Source of the DNA: Gonocerus acuteangulatus
Lineage: Eukaryota; Arthropoda; Insecta; Hemiptera; Coreidae
Reading direction: 5' to 3'
DNA: 64,000 nucleotides
NCBI GenBank assembly: GCA_946811695.1
Contig: OX328123.1
Span: 15,617,538 to 15,681,537 of the forward strand
In this document: positions 22,703-33,917 of the stretch, in pieces
Numbering within the stretch: the stretch's first letter is position 1
How the letters are laid out: the number at the start of each line of letters is the position of its first letter
Program-made: the position numbers and the translations under genes
The notes under the pieces: generated by a model
The model's input: the letters and a program-made list of their open reading frames with translations, nothing else
Database searches by the model: none
Told to the model about the DNA's origin: nothing

Positions 22703-23130
22703 CCTTCAATAACTTTCGTAATATCATCATAATACGAATAAATTCATAATTTATTTGCGAATTTTATTGTGAATAAATTTTTATTCACAAATTATAATGT
22801 GAATAAATTTTGATTCGTAATTTTAATGTGATTTTTTTTGTAATCAATTGATTTTTTGTAAATATTCACATTTTTTGTGATTATTTACAATTTTTTCTGT
22901 GAATTTATTTTTATTCGCAGAAAAATTTGCGAATAAAATTTTATTTGTATTTTTATATTTAATATATGTGAATAAAAATAAATTCGTATTCACACTTATG
23001 AATACGAATTTATTTATATTCGTATTCACAAATATATGAAGTACGAATTTATTTATATTCGTATTCACAAATATATGAAGTACGAATAAATTCGTATTTT
23101 TATTTATAAATAAAATTATGCCCATCTCTG
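22557..23130. mobile_element. hAT MITE with self-similar interior (TTCGTATTCAC word)
   Basis: The termini CAGAGATGGGC and GCCCATCTCTG are flanked by a perfect 8-bp duplication GCCTGTAT (22549-22556 and 23131-23138). From about 22700 the interior consists of variants of AATAAATTCGTATTCACA in both orientations, able to fold on itself repeatedly. A poly(A)-tailed segment occupies the left part. Confidence 0.9.
22568..22699 (+). mobile_element. poly(A)-tailed retroposon inside the hAT element
   Basis: A unique, more GC-rich stretch (TAGGCTATTAGCGCCTAG ... CACCTGTACCTCCGT) ends in about 36 A residues. It lies directly inside the left terminus and differs entirely from the word-like interior, as expected of a nested retroposon. 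The ATTAGCGCC block recalls the SINE tails in this window. Target duplications are obscured by AT-rich sequence. Confidence 0.45.
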
Positions 23131-23350
23131 GCCTGTATTCCGCGTATTTAGTAGGAAGTAGGTTAGTAATTCTGTTTGTTGCAAAGGAACGTTTTCCAGT
23201 AAGAGCTCTGGCTCAGGAGTTTAACCGCAAAAGTTGATCAACCTAACATCCTCATTATTGCTTGGATCCAGATCTTGAACGGATGTATCACGTTTCTTCC
23301 TCTCTTTCTTCCAGCTCTTATCATATTGTGTACACTCGCTTTATTGACTT

Positions 23351-24501
23351 ACTAGCTGTGCTGGCGACTTCGTCAGCGTGGATAGTGACTTAGGGCAGCA
23401 TTTTTGGATATATCTTTTGGTATATTATAGATTATAAACACCCTCATATGGGTATTAAAAAAAAAAATCGGGTCTTTTTGCGAAAACCACATCCAGTTAC
23501 TCGCTAATAAGCTTACCGATTAGCTTCTAGGTTCTTTGCTGGTTATCTATTACTACTTGACTCGTTATCTACGGTTATAATTCATATTAGATAATGGCAA
23601 GCAATATTTATTAGTAAAAAGCTTAATATGATCAAAATCAATTCTCTCAACTATTAAAAAAGTTATTAAGCATTAAAGTTGACTGTTTTGCAGGTTATGA
23701 AGGATAACAAACAATGATATTTGTAAACAAACATATTTTATTCCTTTTCTATCTCTCTGTTTTTTGGATATATTACATTTATTAAGCATTACTTGCTACG
23801 GGTTTCCGCTCGCTCAAGAAGATATCAAAACTCTAGTCAATCCAACTTGCAATTAATAGAATTCTATTAATTTTAGCGACTCTAGTCCATCCAACTCGCT
23901 AAATTAATAGAATTCTATTAATTTTTCCGAGTAAGAAACCAATCCCTTTTTCTTTGTCAGAGACATTGCGAACTAATTGTAAAAGACTCATTTTTTCTCA
24001 CTAACATAAGCAGAGCTTTTTCATAAACAAAAGCTAATTCACTGTTGAAGGTTACTTTACTCCCAGCAAGAACCAATGCTATTGGTCATCGGAATCCTCA
24101 AACAGGAAGGCAAAAGAGTTATGCGCATGCGCTGAATCACTGATACAATCACTACTGCTACTTCAAAAGTAACTGGATGAGGTCTTCGCAAAAAGAACCG
24201 AATTAGTCACTATCTTTACAGTAATGCTTCTCTATACACGATTTTAGGCGTATAACCATGGGGGATCAAGCATACAGGCTTCTAGGATTGTTAAGACGTG
24301 ACAGAGCTGACCTTTTAGTGATTATTACACCCTAGTGTGTATAGAGTGACTGACAGGCAGCAGACAAACAGACAAAAATTCTAAAAATCGTTGTTTTGGG
24401 TACTATTGCGTTGATAAAGGCCCCCAATAGTATTTTTCCCCATATATCTTCCATGTCCAGACACCGATCCCTTTGAATTTTATTATACGTATAGTTAGAT
24501 T
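23351..24501 (+). repeat. LINE 3'-end-like dispersed repeat, interrupted
   Basis: The block begins CTAGCTGTGCTGGCGACTTC and ends with GACAAACAGACAAAAATTC, GGTACTATTGCG, GGCCCCCAATAGTATT and a TATAGTTAGAT tail. The last 200 bp recur at 29218-29372. This order (TGTGC..CGACTTCGTC block, CAGACA repeats, TATAGAT-type tail) is familiar to me from arthropod LINE 3' regions. A foldback unit sits in the middle. Confidence 0.5.
23468..24200. mobile_element. inverted-repeat element inside the dispersed repeat
   Basis: TCGGGTCTTTTTGCGAAA ... CATCCAGTTAC at 23468-23502 is the inverted counterpart of GTAACTGGATG ... TTCGCAAAAAGAACCGA at about 24172-24203. Between them an ~45-bp segment with ATTAATAGAATTCTATTAAT is tandemly duplicated (about 23832 and 23880). 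No frame is present. Confidence 0.55.
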
Positions 24502-24990
24502 ACGGATGGTAGTGGCAAGTTGGTAATTTGAGTTCAGAGTAAACCCCACCTCCTAATAATCCGATTTAGTTTTTTTTTTTTACAACATATTTTTTGATTA
24601 ATATATCCACAGCTAATACCGAGTCAAAGCCAGGACGTATAAAGAGTTTCGTTACAATACAACAGAAATTACTACCGGTATAAGGAAATTAGTAATTTCT
24701 GCCCGGAGTAAACCCCCCTTTCTAGTCAACCAATTTAGTTTATTTCTATAACAAATTTTTCTCTTTAGTTGGCCACAACGAATACCGAGTTTCGTAGAAA
24801 TATAACAAAAATTATGGCTGGTATTGGTAAATAACTACTTTGGATCCGGAGTAAACCCAACCTCCAGATGGACCAATATTGCTAGTTAACGAACATTTTT
24901 TATCATTTGCTGGAATAATGCTATATGCCAAGATTCGTGACGAAAAAACAAAAACTCTGATGTGTATCGTGTTAACCATAGTTCAACAAA
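24495..24990 (-). mobile_element. Helentron-like fragment, subfamily C, with satellite
   Basis: The reverse complement of 24876-24985 matches 40358-40450 closely (AACAAAAACTCTG..CGTGTTAAC, GACGAAAAAAC, the ATGCTATAT block). The part at 24510-24870 holds tandem ~165-bp units with GGAGTAAACCC, in opposite orientation to the array at 40462-41050. It is truncated where the plus-strand copy at 25022 begins. Confidence 0.65.
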
Positions 24991-25021
24991 TGTTCGATGT
25001 GATTATCTACTTTGTCATAAC

Positions 25022-25159
25022 TTTTAGCGCGATTCCTCCCTCCCCCATAGGGAGGAACCCCGCTTATAAGGTAGATACAATGAAACAATCCCGAAGTGCC
25101 GACAAGAAAATTTCGCGTTTCAGAACCCCTAGAGACCGAAAATAACGGTGGTTCAAATT

Positions 25160-25223
<64 letters not shown>

Positions 25224-25872
25224 CATATATTTGTCTGTTCGCTCATTTCTGGCTTCCCTGATGGTCCGATTTTAATGAAATTTGGTACAAAAATCAGTAG
25301 TCCAATTTGAAAGGTCAAGTTCGTTAACCAGCAAAATCCGCCCACTGGAAGATGGCGTTTGGGGCGAAATTCGCGCAGAAAAAATCGTAACGCTTACGTT
25401 TTTGAGTTCATAAGCTTGTAAGTACTCTTTTTATAGGCTTCTTGGGCTAGGAAAACGAATGAAACCATTTTCAAGGCGATAGCTTTAACCGTTTTCGAGA
25501 AAATTGGAAAAATAGTTTTTGAATACCGTTTTTGGCTTGGGTACTTAGAATCACGGGATTCAGTAGAAACATTATCTGCATGTTCTACTTTCATTAAAAC
25601 TAATATGTTGAAAGTTATGTTACGTTTGGAGTTAAGGAAGGGTTAGAATAAAATATTTTATGAACAGACATGAAAAGTTTTGGTAACTTTGTATACTTTC
25701 CTTAATATCTCGAAAAAGGTTTAGAATCTTGGTAAACAAAAGATTACCATTAGAATGCTTACTAAATGCTCTACAAAAAAGGTTCTAATGAAAGTTTTGA
25801 TTAGGCGATGTCAATCGGAGAAATAAGTGCTTAAAACTTTAAAGTAATTGATTTCGCTTATTCGAACTGTTC
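25022..25872 (+). mobile_element. Helentron-like element, subfamily A, 5' half
   Basis: It starts TTTTAGCGCGATTCCTCCC with a terminal hairpin (TCCTCCCT/AGGGAGGA), then GGAAGTGCCGAC-like blocks, a (TA)n array (25162-25219), TTTGTCTGTTCGC, and a long non-coding body. It stops at TTCGAACTGTTC, exactly where the next copy begins. The missing 3' half suggests either insertion of the second copy or a tandem arrangement. Confidence 0.75.
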
Positions 25873-26010
25873 TTTTAGCGCGGTTCCTCCCTCCCCCATA
25901 GGGAGGAACCCCGCTTATAAGGTTGATACAATGAAACAATCCGGAAGTGCCGACTAGAAAATTTCGTGTTTCAGAACCCCTAGAGACCGAAAATAACGGT
26001 GTTTCAAATT

Positions 26011-26085
<75 letters not shown>

Positions 26086-27035
26086 CTGTTCACTCTGTAG
26101 CTCCCAGACGAATGGTCCGATTTTGATCAAATTTGGTAGACAAATCTTTCGTCTAATTTGAAAGGTCAAGTTCGTTAACCAGCAAAATCCGCCTACTGGA
26201 AGATGGGGTTTGGGGCGAAATTCGCGCAAAAAAAATCGTAACGCTTACGTTTTTGAGTTCATAAGCTTGTAAGTACTCGTTTTATATGCTTCTTGGGCTA
26301 GGAAAACGAATGAAACCATTTTCAAGGCGATAGCTTTAACCTTTTTCGAGAAAATTGAAAAAATATTTTTTGAATACCGTTTTTGGTTTGGGTACTTAGA
26401 ATCATGGGATTCAGTTGAAACGTTTTCTGCTTGTTCTACTTTCATCAAAACTAATATGTTGAAATTTTGGTTACGTTTGGAGTTAAGGAAGGGTTAGAAT
26501 AAAATATTTTATTAACAGACATAAAAAGTTTTGGTAACTTTGTTTACTTTCCTTAATATCTCGAAAAAGGTTGAGAATCTTGGTAAACGGAAGAATACCA
26601 TTAGAAAGCTTATTAAATTCTCTAAGAAAAAGGTACTAATGAAAGTTTTTATTAGGCGATGTCAATTGGAGGAATAAGAGTTTAAAACTTTAAAGTAATT
26701 GATTTCGCTTATTCGAACTGTTCTTTTTGTCTGTTTTTTATTCCTTGTTATTTTTTAATTGCTTATAGTTGGATAATGTATTTGAAAATGAAACAGGTTA
26801 AGAAAAATAAGAAAAACAATTTTATGTTAGAGATATGGATTTCCAAGATATAGCTTTTCAACTGCCTAGAGTCCTTCCTAGGGAGGGTTGTTTGTCTTTG
26901 ATTTTGGTACTTAGAATTATGGGATACAGTTGAAACATTTTCTGCATGTTCGAATTTCATCAACACTAATATGTTGAAATTTTTGTTACGTTTAGAGTAA
27001 AAGAAGGGTTAGAATAAAACATTTTATTAACAGAC

Positions 27036-27101
27036 TATTATAGACTTCTGAAAAGGGACCATCGCCTAAGTTACGGGTCTGAAACAAATAAATAAATAAA
27101 T
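27036..27101 (+). mobile_element. 66-bp 5'-truncated LINE tail insertion
   Basis: An insert relative to sister copies of the host element (TATTATAGACTTCTGAAAAG ... AAATAAATAAATAAAT), flanked by AACAGAC on both sides (27029-27035 and 27102-27108). The TAAA-repeat tail and target duplication mark target-primed reverse transcription. Confidence 0.7.
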
Positions 27102-27521
27102 AACAGACAAAAAAAGTTTTGGTAATTTTGTATACTTTCGTTAGTATCTCGAAAACCGTTGACAATCTTGTGAAGCGGAAGATTACCATTCGGAAGCTTA
27201 CTAAATGCTCTACAAAAAAAGTTCTGAAGAAAGTTTTAATTAGGCGATGTCAATCGGAGAAATAAGTGCTTAAAACTTTAAATTAATTGATTTCGTTTAT
27301 TCGAATGGTTCTTTTTGTCTGTTTTATTCCTTGTTATTTTTTAATTGATTATAGTTGGATAATGTATTTGACAAGAAAACTGGTTAAGTAAAATAACAAA
27401 CACAATTTATTGTTAGAAATATAGATTTCCAGGATTCCAAGACCTTGTAACTAGCGGGACAGTTTCTAGTGGTAGCCGACCCTTCCAGGTAAGATTGTAA
27501 ATCATGACCTTTCAAGACTGT

Positions 27522-27595
27522 ACTACACACAGGAATGGCGTTAGTGACCTTAAGGGTTGACACGCCATTATAATAATTAATTGAAAAAAAAAAAA
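27522..27595 (+). mobile_element. short retroposon tail with poly(A)
   Basis: The sister copy at 50890-51345 lacks this segment (ATGGCGTTAGTGACCTTAAG ... poly(A)12), and AAGACTG is repeated at both borders. A similar tail, ATGGCGTTCATGTCC..AAGG before poly(A), lies at 36368-36430. It is probably a severely 5'-truncated SINE or LINE. Confidence 0.6.
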
Positions 27596-27815
27596 GACTG
27601 GTGGAACCAAAATAATAACTGCTTCTATTTTATTTATTTCCAAATTAGACTAGGGATATGAACGGAACCGCGCTAAGATGATGCAGTCCTGCGAGACGGA
27701 CTTTTTACTTTTTTTTTATTTATATACCGATTAACAAAAAACAAACAATAAATTCGTGGTATGTGAAGCTTACCACAATATATTAGTGAAAACTGACACT
27801 AAATCGGATAAAGCG

Positions 27816-29205
27816 TTTTAGCGCGGTTACTCCCTATCTCCATAGGGAGAACACGCTTATGAGGTTGACCTCATGACGCAATCCGGAAGTGCCGACTAGA
27901 AACTTTCTCGTTTCACACCCCATAGATCTCGAAAATATAGGTGGTTCAAATTTTTATATATATATATATATATATATGCTTGTCTGTTCGCGCTCTAGCA
28001 AGCTCAAAAATGGCCCGATTTTGATGAAGTTTGGCACAAAAATCTGTCTTCTAATTTCAAAGGTCAAGTTTGTTAACCAGTAGAATCCGCCCACGGGAAG
28101 ATAGTTTATGGGGCGAAATTCGCGCAAAAAAAATCGTAACTCTTATGTTATTAAGTTCATATGCTTGCAGGTACTTGTTTTATAGGTTTCTTAACATAGG
28201 AAAACGAATGAAACTATTTTCAAGGCAATATCTGTAGCCGTTTCTGAGAAAAGTGGAATCAATGATTTTGTAAGTCATTATTTTTTTGTGGGTACTTAGA
28301 ATCGCGGGATTCAATGAAAATATTTTCTACATATTGGAAATTAATCCCAACTGAGATATTTAAATTTTGGTTACATTTGGAATTAAGTAAGTATGCGAAA
28401 ACAATTATTTTCTTAATAGACGTGAAAAGTTTTCGGATCTTCATACATTTTTCGTAAATATCTCGATAACGGTTGGAAAATCGTGGTAAGTGAAAGATGA
28501 CCATTCGAATGCGTACTACTTTCTCTACAAAAAACGTTCTAAAGCAATTTTCGATGGGACAACGTCAATCAGAGATATAAGCGCTTAAAACTACAAAAGT
28601 GTTTGTTTTGTTTTTTTGAAAGGGTTTTTCTTTTTGTTTATCTCACTTTTTAATTGGTTATTTTTTTTGTTTTTTTTTAAATTGTATTTATCAGTAAAAT
28701 TAGTATTGTAGTAAAATAAGCTAAGAATCGGTAAAAGGTAATGGTAATAAGTTTGGAGTGGCTGTGGTTATCAAGATGGCTGTGGCTAATCGTGATGACC
28801 TATGCATAGTTTGTTTTGAATTCTCCTGTCTATATAACCTTCCTCATAGCCTCCAACTGATGTTATCGTTATTTCTTATTTTATAAAAAGATTTAACCCA
28901 CGACAGAATGGAATTTTATTCGCCATGAAGCACATATTTACAGTTGATTATAACAGTAAAACGAATTTGCTAGTAAAACATGATACTTAAATGACAACGA
29001 ATTTTTGGTTGTTTAGAATAGAGCCTTCTCAGCAGTAGTCAATGAGTAAGTACGTTTTCAGTACATAATTGTATTGACTTATACAGATTAAGAATTATCC
29101 GCTTCTATGTAAGTTGGCTACTGACAGTTTCCTGTGATTTGTGATGCTAATCTATTCCATTCAGACGTACGTAACCGCGCTGAGATGACGCAGTTCCTCG
29201 AGTTT
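27816..29205 (+). mobile_element. Helentron-like element, subfamily B
   Basis: The 5' end is TTTTAGCGCGGTTACTCCC with the hairpin CTCCCTATCTCCATAGGGAG. A short (TA)n core lies at 27956-27977, and the 3' end is AACCGCGCTGAGATGACGCA. The body differs from subfamily A but shares the block order (GGAAGTGCCGACTAG, AAGGTCAAGTT, GCGCAAAAAAAATCGTAAC). Its closest relative in the window is the inverted copy at 34400-35787. Confidence 0.75.
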
Positions 29206-29217
29206 GAGATTAGCACG

Positions 29218-29372
29218 CACTGACAAGATGAGAAACAGATAAACAGAAATAAATTATAAAAATCATTATTTTGGGTACTATTGCGATGATAAAGGCCCCC
29301 AATAGTATTTTTTCCCATATATCTTCCATGTACAGACAGCGATCTGTTAGAATTTTATTATGTATAGATAGA
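29218..29372 (+). repeat. LINE 3'-end-like repeat, second copy
   Basis: It shares GGGTACTATTGCG, AAAGGCCCCCAATAGTATTT, CATATATCTTCCATGT and the TATAGATAGAT tail with 24390-24501. It abuts the 3' end of the Helentron-like copy. Confidence 0.65.
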
Positions 29373-30156
29373 TGCTGTGGTTCTCCTTATGTTTTTAGCC
29401 GAATCTTATGAAAGACCGAGATAACATAATTTTACTTAAGCTACTAGATAAAGATTTCTGTAAAATAGGGATTTTGAAAGGAATAAATTTCTAAAGCAAC
29501 ATAATAAAGGATAAATACACGTGCCAACATAATTTGCAAAGAAAGCCACTCCCAGACACGCCCTTCATTCCACCTTTTACGCTGAACATTTCATCAATCT
29601 GTTATTTTTCTCCCCAAGACAAGAGAAAAGTAATGTTTCAAGTTCTAAAAAAATGCTTTAACTTTGTCTTTATTACTTTATTGCATTGTGTTACAAACCC
29701 TCAACATGTTGGGTTTATCTTTAGATATGTGTGCGGAGCGACACACAATAGGGCCAAAAGACATTTCGTGTTTCAAAAAAGGCTACATCCCCCCACAATG
29801 TTAACCGATTTCAATACACCCTTTTTAAATTAAAGCTAATAAAATTTAGAACAACTTTGTCTAGCCAGAATTTTGGTTTTTGTTTCCCCTGTTTATTAAA
29901 TTACGTGTAAATAATTCACGAACTTTTACAATTAAACATAATTAATATTTTATTTTTCATCTAACTTAATATGAGCACTGATATTGTTGAAATTAAACAT
30001 TCAAATCCTGATTAGACTTGAAAATAATAAAATCTATTTTTATATCATTCAAAAATCATATTATTTCTAGTACTCTCATTGTTAAATTAAGATAAATTTA
30101 CGTTTTGAAGATGTCAGTCTGATTTTTTGTAAGTAGGATTTATATGCTTAATTTCA

Positions 30157-30159
<3 letters not shown>
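29373..30159. other. no gene called
   Basis: A 99-codon frame at 29534-29833 has no ATG start and includes blocks (ACCGATTTCAATACACC) like those of the Helentron bodies. It is probably non-coding. Confidence 0.45.

Positions 30160-30220
<61 letters not shown>
30160..30220. repeat. (TA)n microsatellite
   Basis: A ~61-bp TA array. The flanks (TTTCAGTGA and AAGCGTGAAATTGG) do not match the other TA-bearing elements. Confidence 0.95.
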
Positions 30221-30222
<2 letters not shown>

Positions 30223-31246
30223 CGTGAAATTGGACGCGCTTTTTACCCTTCCAGAGTACACAACGGTGTGGTAGGGATGTCTAGGCCACGCAGATCAAAA
30301 AACCTCGAATAGACCAATATCTTCCTTACCGGTCGTATATGGCTTCCTTGTTGTGAAATATTTAATCTGCAAGTTTTCCTTGGATATATATATTCAATAA
30401 TTCCACCCGATAACCTTTGCCAATCTTATTTCTCCCTGAGCTAATGTATTTTCCATTGGACCTGATTCCTTCTCAAGTCGGGTTTTATGTGTTAAGCTTA
30501 ATTAGCATTAGACGAATCAACTAATCAATTGATTATAATCAATTTGGATACTAATAAATAAAAGGTTTGGCCCCTGGCAGCAATCAGGCATCATATTGCA
30601 CATTGACAGACTGGAAGGAATTTTTGCATGGCTCTGCTGTTATCTGCTCCCAGGCTCATCTGATGCGACGGATGAGGTGCTCCCTAGAGACTGATATAGG
30701 ACTCATAGAAGACACCAAAAACGTAAACAAACGAATGAATGAATAGAATAACATCACGTTTTTACATATCAAACTGCATTAAGAATATCGCGGCAGGCAA
30801 TATGACGAACTCGGAGAGGATCTTGAAAAAAAAAAAAAAAAAAAAAAGGTGAAGAATTTATTACGTAATAAATTAATGGTTTCTTGATACAATTCGCCAT
30901 GACAATTCATTTCCATTCAGAATGCCTTCCTCCCTCCCCCCTAGGCATTCTCTAGTGGTATGTATCTATATATTAATTGTTATAAATTGTATTCACTTAT
31001 AAAATAGATTTTGTTTTTCACTACATAAAAAATGTGCGTTGTTTTTACTGTTTAATTTTTTTTTGTACTGTTTTTACTAACACTTTCTACATGCTGTTTT
31101 CTTTCCAACTACCGTATTTTCATTGTTTTTAAAAATAAGATTGGTTAAAATTTATTGTATTGATATATATACTCCGCTCATTTCAGCCTGTCTTTTACTT
31201 ACTAGTTGTACATTTTCTTTACTTATAAGTTGTATATATTTTTTAG
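30221..31246. other. unassigned; poly(A) at about 30825-30847
   Basis: A segment at about 30540-30720 of average composition precedes a poly(A) run and may be a retroposon body, but no internal promoter or coding remnant was recognised. Confidence 0.35.
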
Positions 31247-31380
31247 CTGAAGAAGGCTGCCATTGTTGCAGTCGAAACGTCCAAAATACAGATTTCTTTT
31301 TGAAAGTCTGACGTTTTTCTCCTAGCCGAATCCCAACTATACCTGTCTTCGTATCTCTACAGCGGCTAACTATCTCCATC
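31247..31380 (+). mobile_element. Penelope-like remnant with hammerhead-like motif
   Basis: CTGAAGAAGGCTGC, a seven-base loop, GCAGTC, then GAAAC (31247-31278) form a six-pair stem between a CTGAnGA-like and a GAAA box. TCTGACGTTTTTCTCC and CAGCGGCTAACTATCTCC follow, as at 38880-38945. Hammerhead motifs of this layout occur in Penelope-like retroelements. The extra A before the stem departs from the strict core, so self-cleavage is uncertain. Confidence 0.5.
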
Positions 31381-31458
31381 TACATAATTTACAGATGTTC
31401 TAGAAGGCAAGTGCGGGGGAAGAAAGCTAAAACATATACCCGAGGCCATACATTACAT

Positions 31459-31722
31459 CATGGGCGTATATAGGGGGGGGGGCTGAGCGGGCTGCAGCCC
31501 CCCCCCATCCCCCGAAATTTTGATTTGATGGTAAAAATATGTCATAAAACCCTTAAAAATAAATTAAATAAGATCACTAAGTTCATAACAAATATTTTAT
31601 TTATATTTTAATAGCGTTTTAGTTGCCTAAAACTATTACATGTTGTAAATGGTTAGTATTCCATTCCCCGGAAATGGTCCCAGACCCCCCTCCACCGAAA
31701 TTATTTTTTATATACGCCCATG
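31459..31722. mobile_element. hAT-like MITE, CATGGGCG family
   Basis: CATGGGCGTATATAG and TATATACGCCCATG termini are flanked by a perfect 8-bp duplication CATTACAT (31451-31458 and 31723-31730). Runs of G and C lie just inside the ends. The interior has ACCCTTAAAAATAAATTAA, shared with its relatives. Length is 264 bp. Confidence 0.9.
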
Positions 31723-31730
31723 CATTACAT

Positions 31731-33054
31731 TTTAATTTTGCTAAACAGTAAAAATAACATGTTCCTAAATATTAACAAAATTTTAAACGATAACTAATTG
31801 CACGATAGTACACAACAATAAAAAATAATCCTTTACAATGTATTGTCTCTAGAGAAATTTTTGAGTAGAAATAGCATAGAGACGAAGTCCTTGAGGCCAT
31901 TACCGCTGTTGGCCATGAATCTAAATTAGCAAGAGACGAATTGATATACAGCCCACTTGACCTAGACCAACTAGATATCACAACATTTTAAAAAATATAT
32001 ATTTATGAAAATAAACAAAGAATCTCTGAAAATCCTCTTAATGAGTTTTCACCTATGTGTTATAGAATAATATAGTTCTTGCATTACATTATTACAGATT
32101 ATCGTATGTTTTTTTTTTAGGTGTTAAAAATTAGTTAAACATTAGGCGTCCAATAATTTCTGAAATATATTTTTGATGTTAATTTTTTTATTTGGTAACA
32201 TTATTTTATTTAGTTTCTCAAAAAAGGATAGTCATTTTCCAAGCGATAGGACATTTTTTTTAACTTAGATCAATGGACGTCTAAAAAATAATTACTTTAT
32301 TATATATTTTTTTTAAATTTTATTGTAAATGTGTGTGCAAAATTTATTGAATATACATCGATTTAATTGAAAATAATTTTTCCAGACATTGGTATTGAAT
32401 TGTTTTGTTCTTTCACAGTCCGTATTAACAAATATTAAAAAAATATTAAATTTAAAAGTATTTCAACGCTTTTTTATCCCAAGAATGAAATACAACACAA
32501 GTTGATAACCGATTCCAAGTTCCTGAGTTCCAAGCGCGAAAGAGTGATTAATTCGACTAGGACTACCTCATTCAGCTTTAACGAACCTCCATTAATAATT
32601 AAAATGTTTCTTGGTATTTAGAGCCGAGAGAAGAGATTCTATAATGTACTTGATTCTTGAAACCTTTTCTCCTTAATTAAGATTTACCTTTTTATTTTAG
32701 CAGCAAAATGAGATACCAGTAAATTTATAAATAGATTCACTTGAAATTCTTCACTTACCAAGAAACAGACAATTGTTCACGATTCAGAATCCATAGGCAA
32801 CAAAAAAAAAAACGATGGATTAAATTTGTATATAAATGTACATATTTTTTTTTCTTCAATATCTTGAGAACTTTTGGGAAATTGTGGTAATTGGAAGGTA
32901 ACCATTCAAAAGCTTACTACACTTTCTGCAAAAACGTAGGTTTACTAGTTTTTATGTGAGTGCGACGAAAGCTCAACCTGCAACACCCATGTCTTCTTCG
33001 GGAATGTGATTTTGGTTAAAACGGAAGTTCGTCAATTTGTAAAATGTAAAACTA
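31731..33054. other. AT-rich; Helentron-like body fragment at 32860-32950
   Basis: The stretch ATATCTTGAGAAC .. GGTAACCATTCAAAAGCTTA resembles a conserved internal block of the Helentron-like copies. The rest shows no gene or repeat. Confidence 0.45.
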
Positions 33055-33230
33055 CGTGGTATAGTAGCTAACGTCTTAGTATCTCAAGTGGGAGATGGCG
33101 GATTCGATTCCCACCGGCATCAGGAATTTTCTCATCTCACGGCTCGTTGAGAAAAATCCTCGCTGCCTCTTGGATGTCGGCACTAACGGCCCAGGCGTCG
33201 ATGGTAAAAAAAAATAAAAAAAAATCCTTA
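33055..33230 (+). mobile_element. tRNA-derived SINE, diverged
   Basis: A degenerate A box (GTGGTATAGTAGCTAACGTC) is followed by a B box (GGATTCGATTCCC), the GCATCAGGAATTTTCTC block, GGATGTCGGCACTAACGGCC and a short A-rich tail. The block order matches the better copies at 37550 and 54391. Confidence 0.8.
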
Positions 33231-33749
33231 ATTGATTTATTAATTTCGAATAAAAATAATACAGAATTGCAAATGTTATACACTTTCTGTAGTCGTTACC
33301 TTGAATATACTGTTTACACACCTGCTGCGTGGAATACTATTTCTTATAGCCAGTGCTGAAGGTTTTATTATCACTATTAAAAATATAAATGATACTTAAA
33401 AAAAAATTATTATTGTGATTGTCAGATCCATTAGTTCGTTGATGTTAATTACAGGTCTTGATGTTAAAACTCTAAATAAATCTAAATCATGGAGTAACCC
33501 CTACCCCAAAGTGGGTTAAATTCGCAAAAAGAGAGTTCTGCAGCAGACGTGTAATATTCCTGTTAAATAACTACAGTGGTTTCATAAGGGAAATGTCAAT
33601 GCCAAGTATTAAAAAAAAAAATAATAATAAAAAATAAGAAATTTAAACTTGTGATAAGATTATATTTTTTGCCTTCATTATCTTTAGAACAGTCAAAATT
33701 ATCGATATCCGGTTAATGATATCTTGTAATTTAGTGTGAAAATTCCTAT

Positions 33750-33751
<2 letters not shown>

Positions 33752-33810
<59 letters not shown>

Positions 33811-33906
33811 ATGGATGATAAAATTCCTGCCGGAGGTTGGGAATCGAACCCACCATCTCCGGCTTATGAATCCAAGGCCCTAGCCATTAGACCACGGGAG
33901 ACCCCT
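33752..33906 (-). mobile_element. tRNA-derived SINE with 11-bp target duplication
   Basis: Read on the minus strand: GGTCTCCCGTGGTCTAATGG (A box), GTGGGTTCGATTCCC (B box), CTCCGGCAGGAATTTTATC, then about 55 A residues. CCTATAATTTT flanks it on both sides. It lacks the GATGTCGGCGCTAATG tail found in relatives, so it is internally shortened. Confidence 0.9.
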
Positions 33907-33917
33907 CCTATAATTTT

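Larger units (their letters stand above)
25873..27706 (+). mobile_element. Helentron-like element, subfamily A, full length with nested inserts
   Basis: The 5' end is TTTTAGCGCGGTTCCTCCC with an 11-bp hairpin, and a (TA)n core lies at 26013-26080. The 3' end is GGAACCGCGCTAAGATGATG followed by a CCTGCGAGACGGAC block and a T run. The TTAGCGCGGTTCC of the 5' end and GGAACCGCGCTAA of the 3' end are subterminal inverted repeats. Subterminal inverted repeats, an internal microsatellite, a terminal hairpin and insertion between T residues are the hallmarks of Helentron/DINE-1-type non-autonomous elements; that placement is inference. No Rep/helicase is encoded. Confidence 0.75.

Noticed and set aside
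25064..25345. Open frames rich in YIYIYI repeats (also at 12223, 15169, 26000, 36046, 40242, 45071, 52674, 63187)
   Set aside because: They are translations of (TA)n arrays, which lack stops in some frames. They carry no independent evidence of coding.
29534..29833. 99-codon plus-strand frame
   Set aside because: It has no ATG start and contains blocks resembling the non-coding Helentron-like body.
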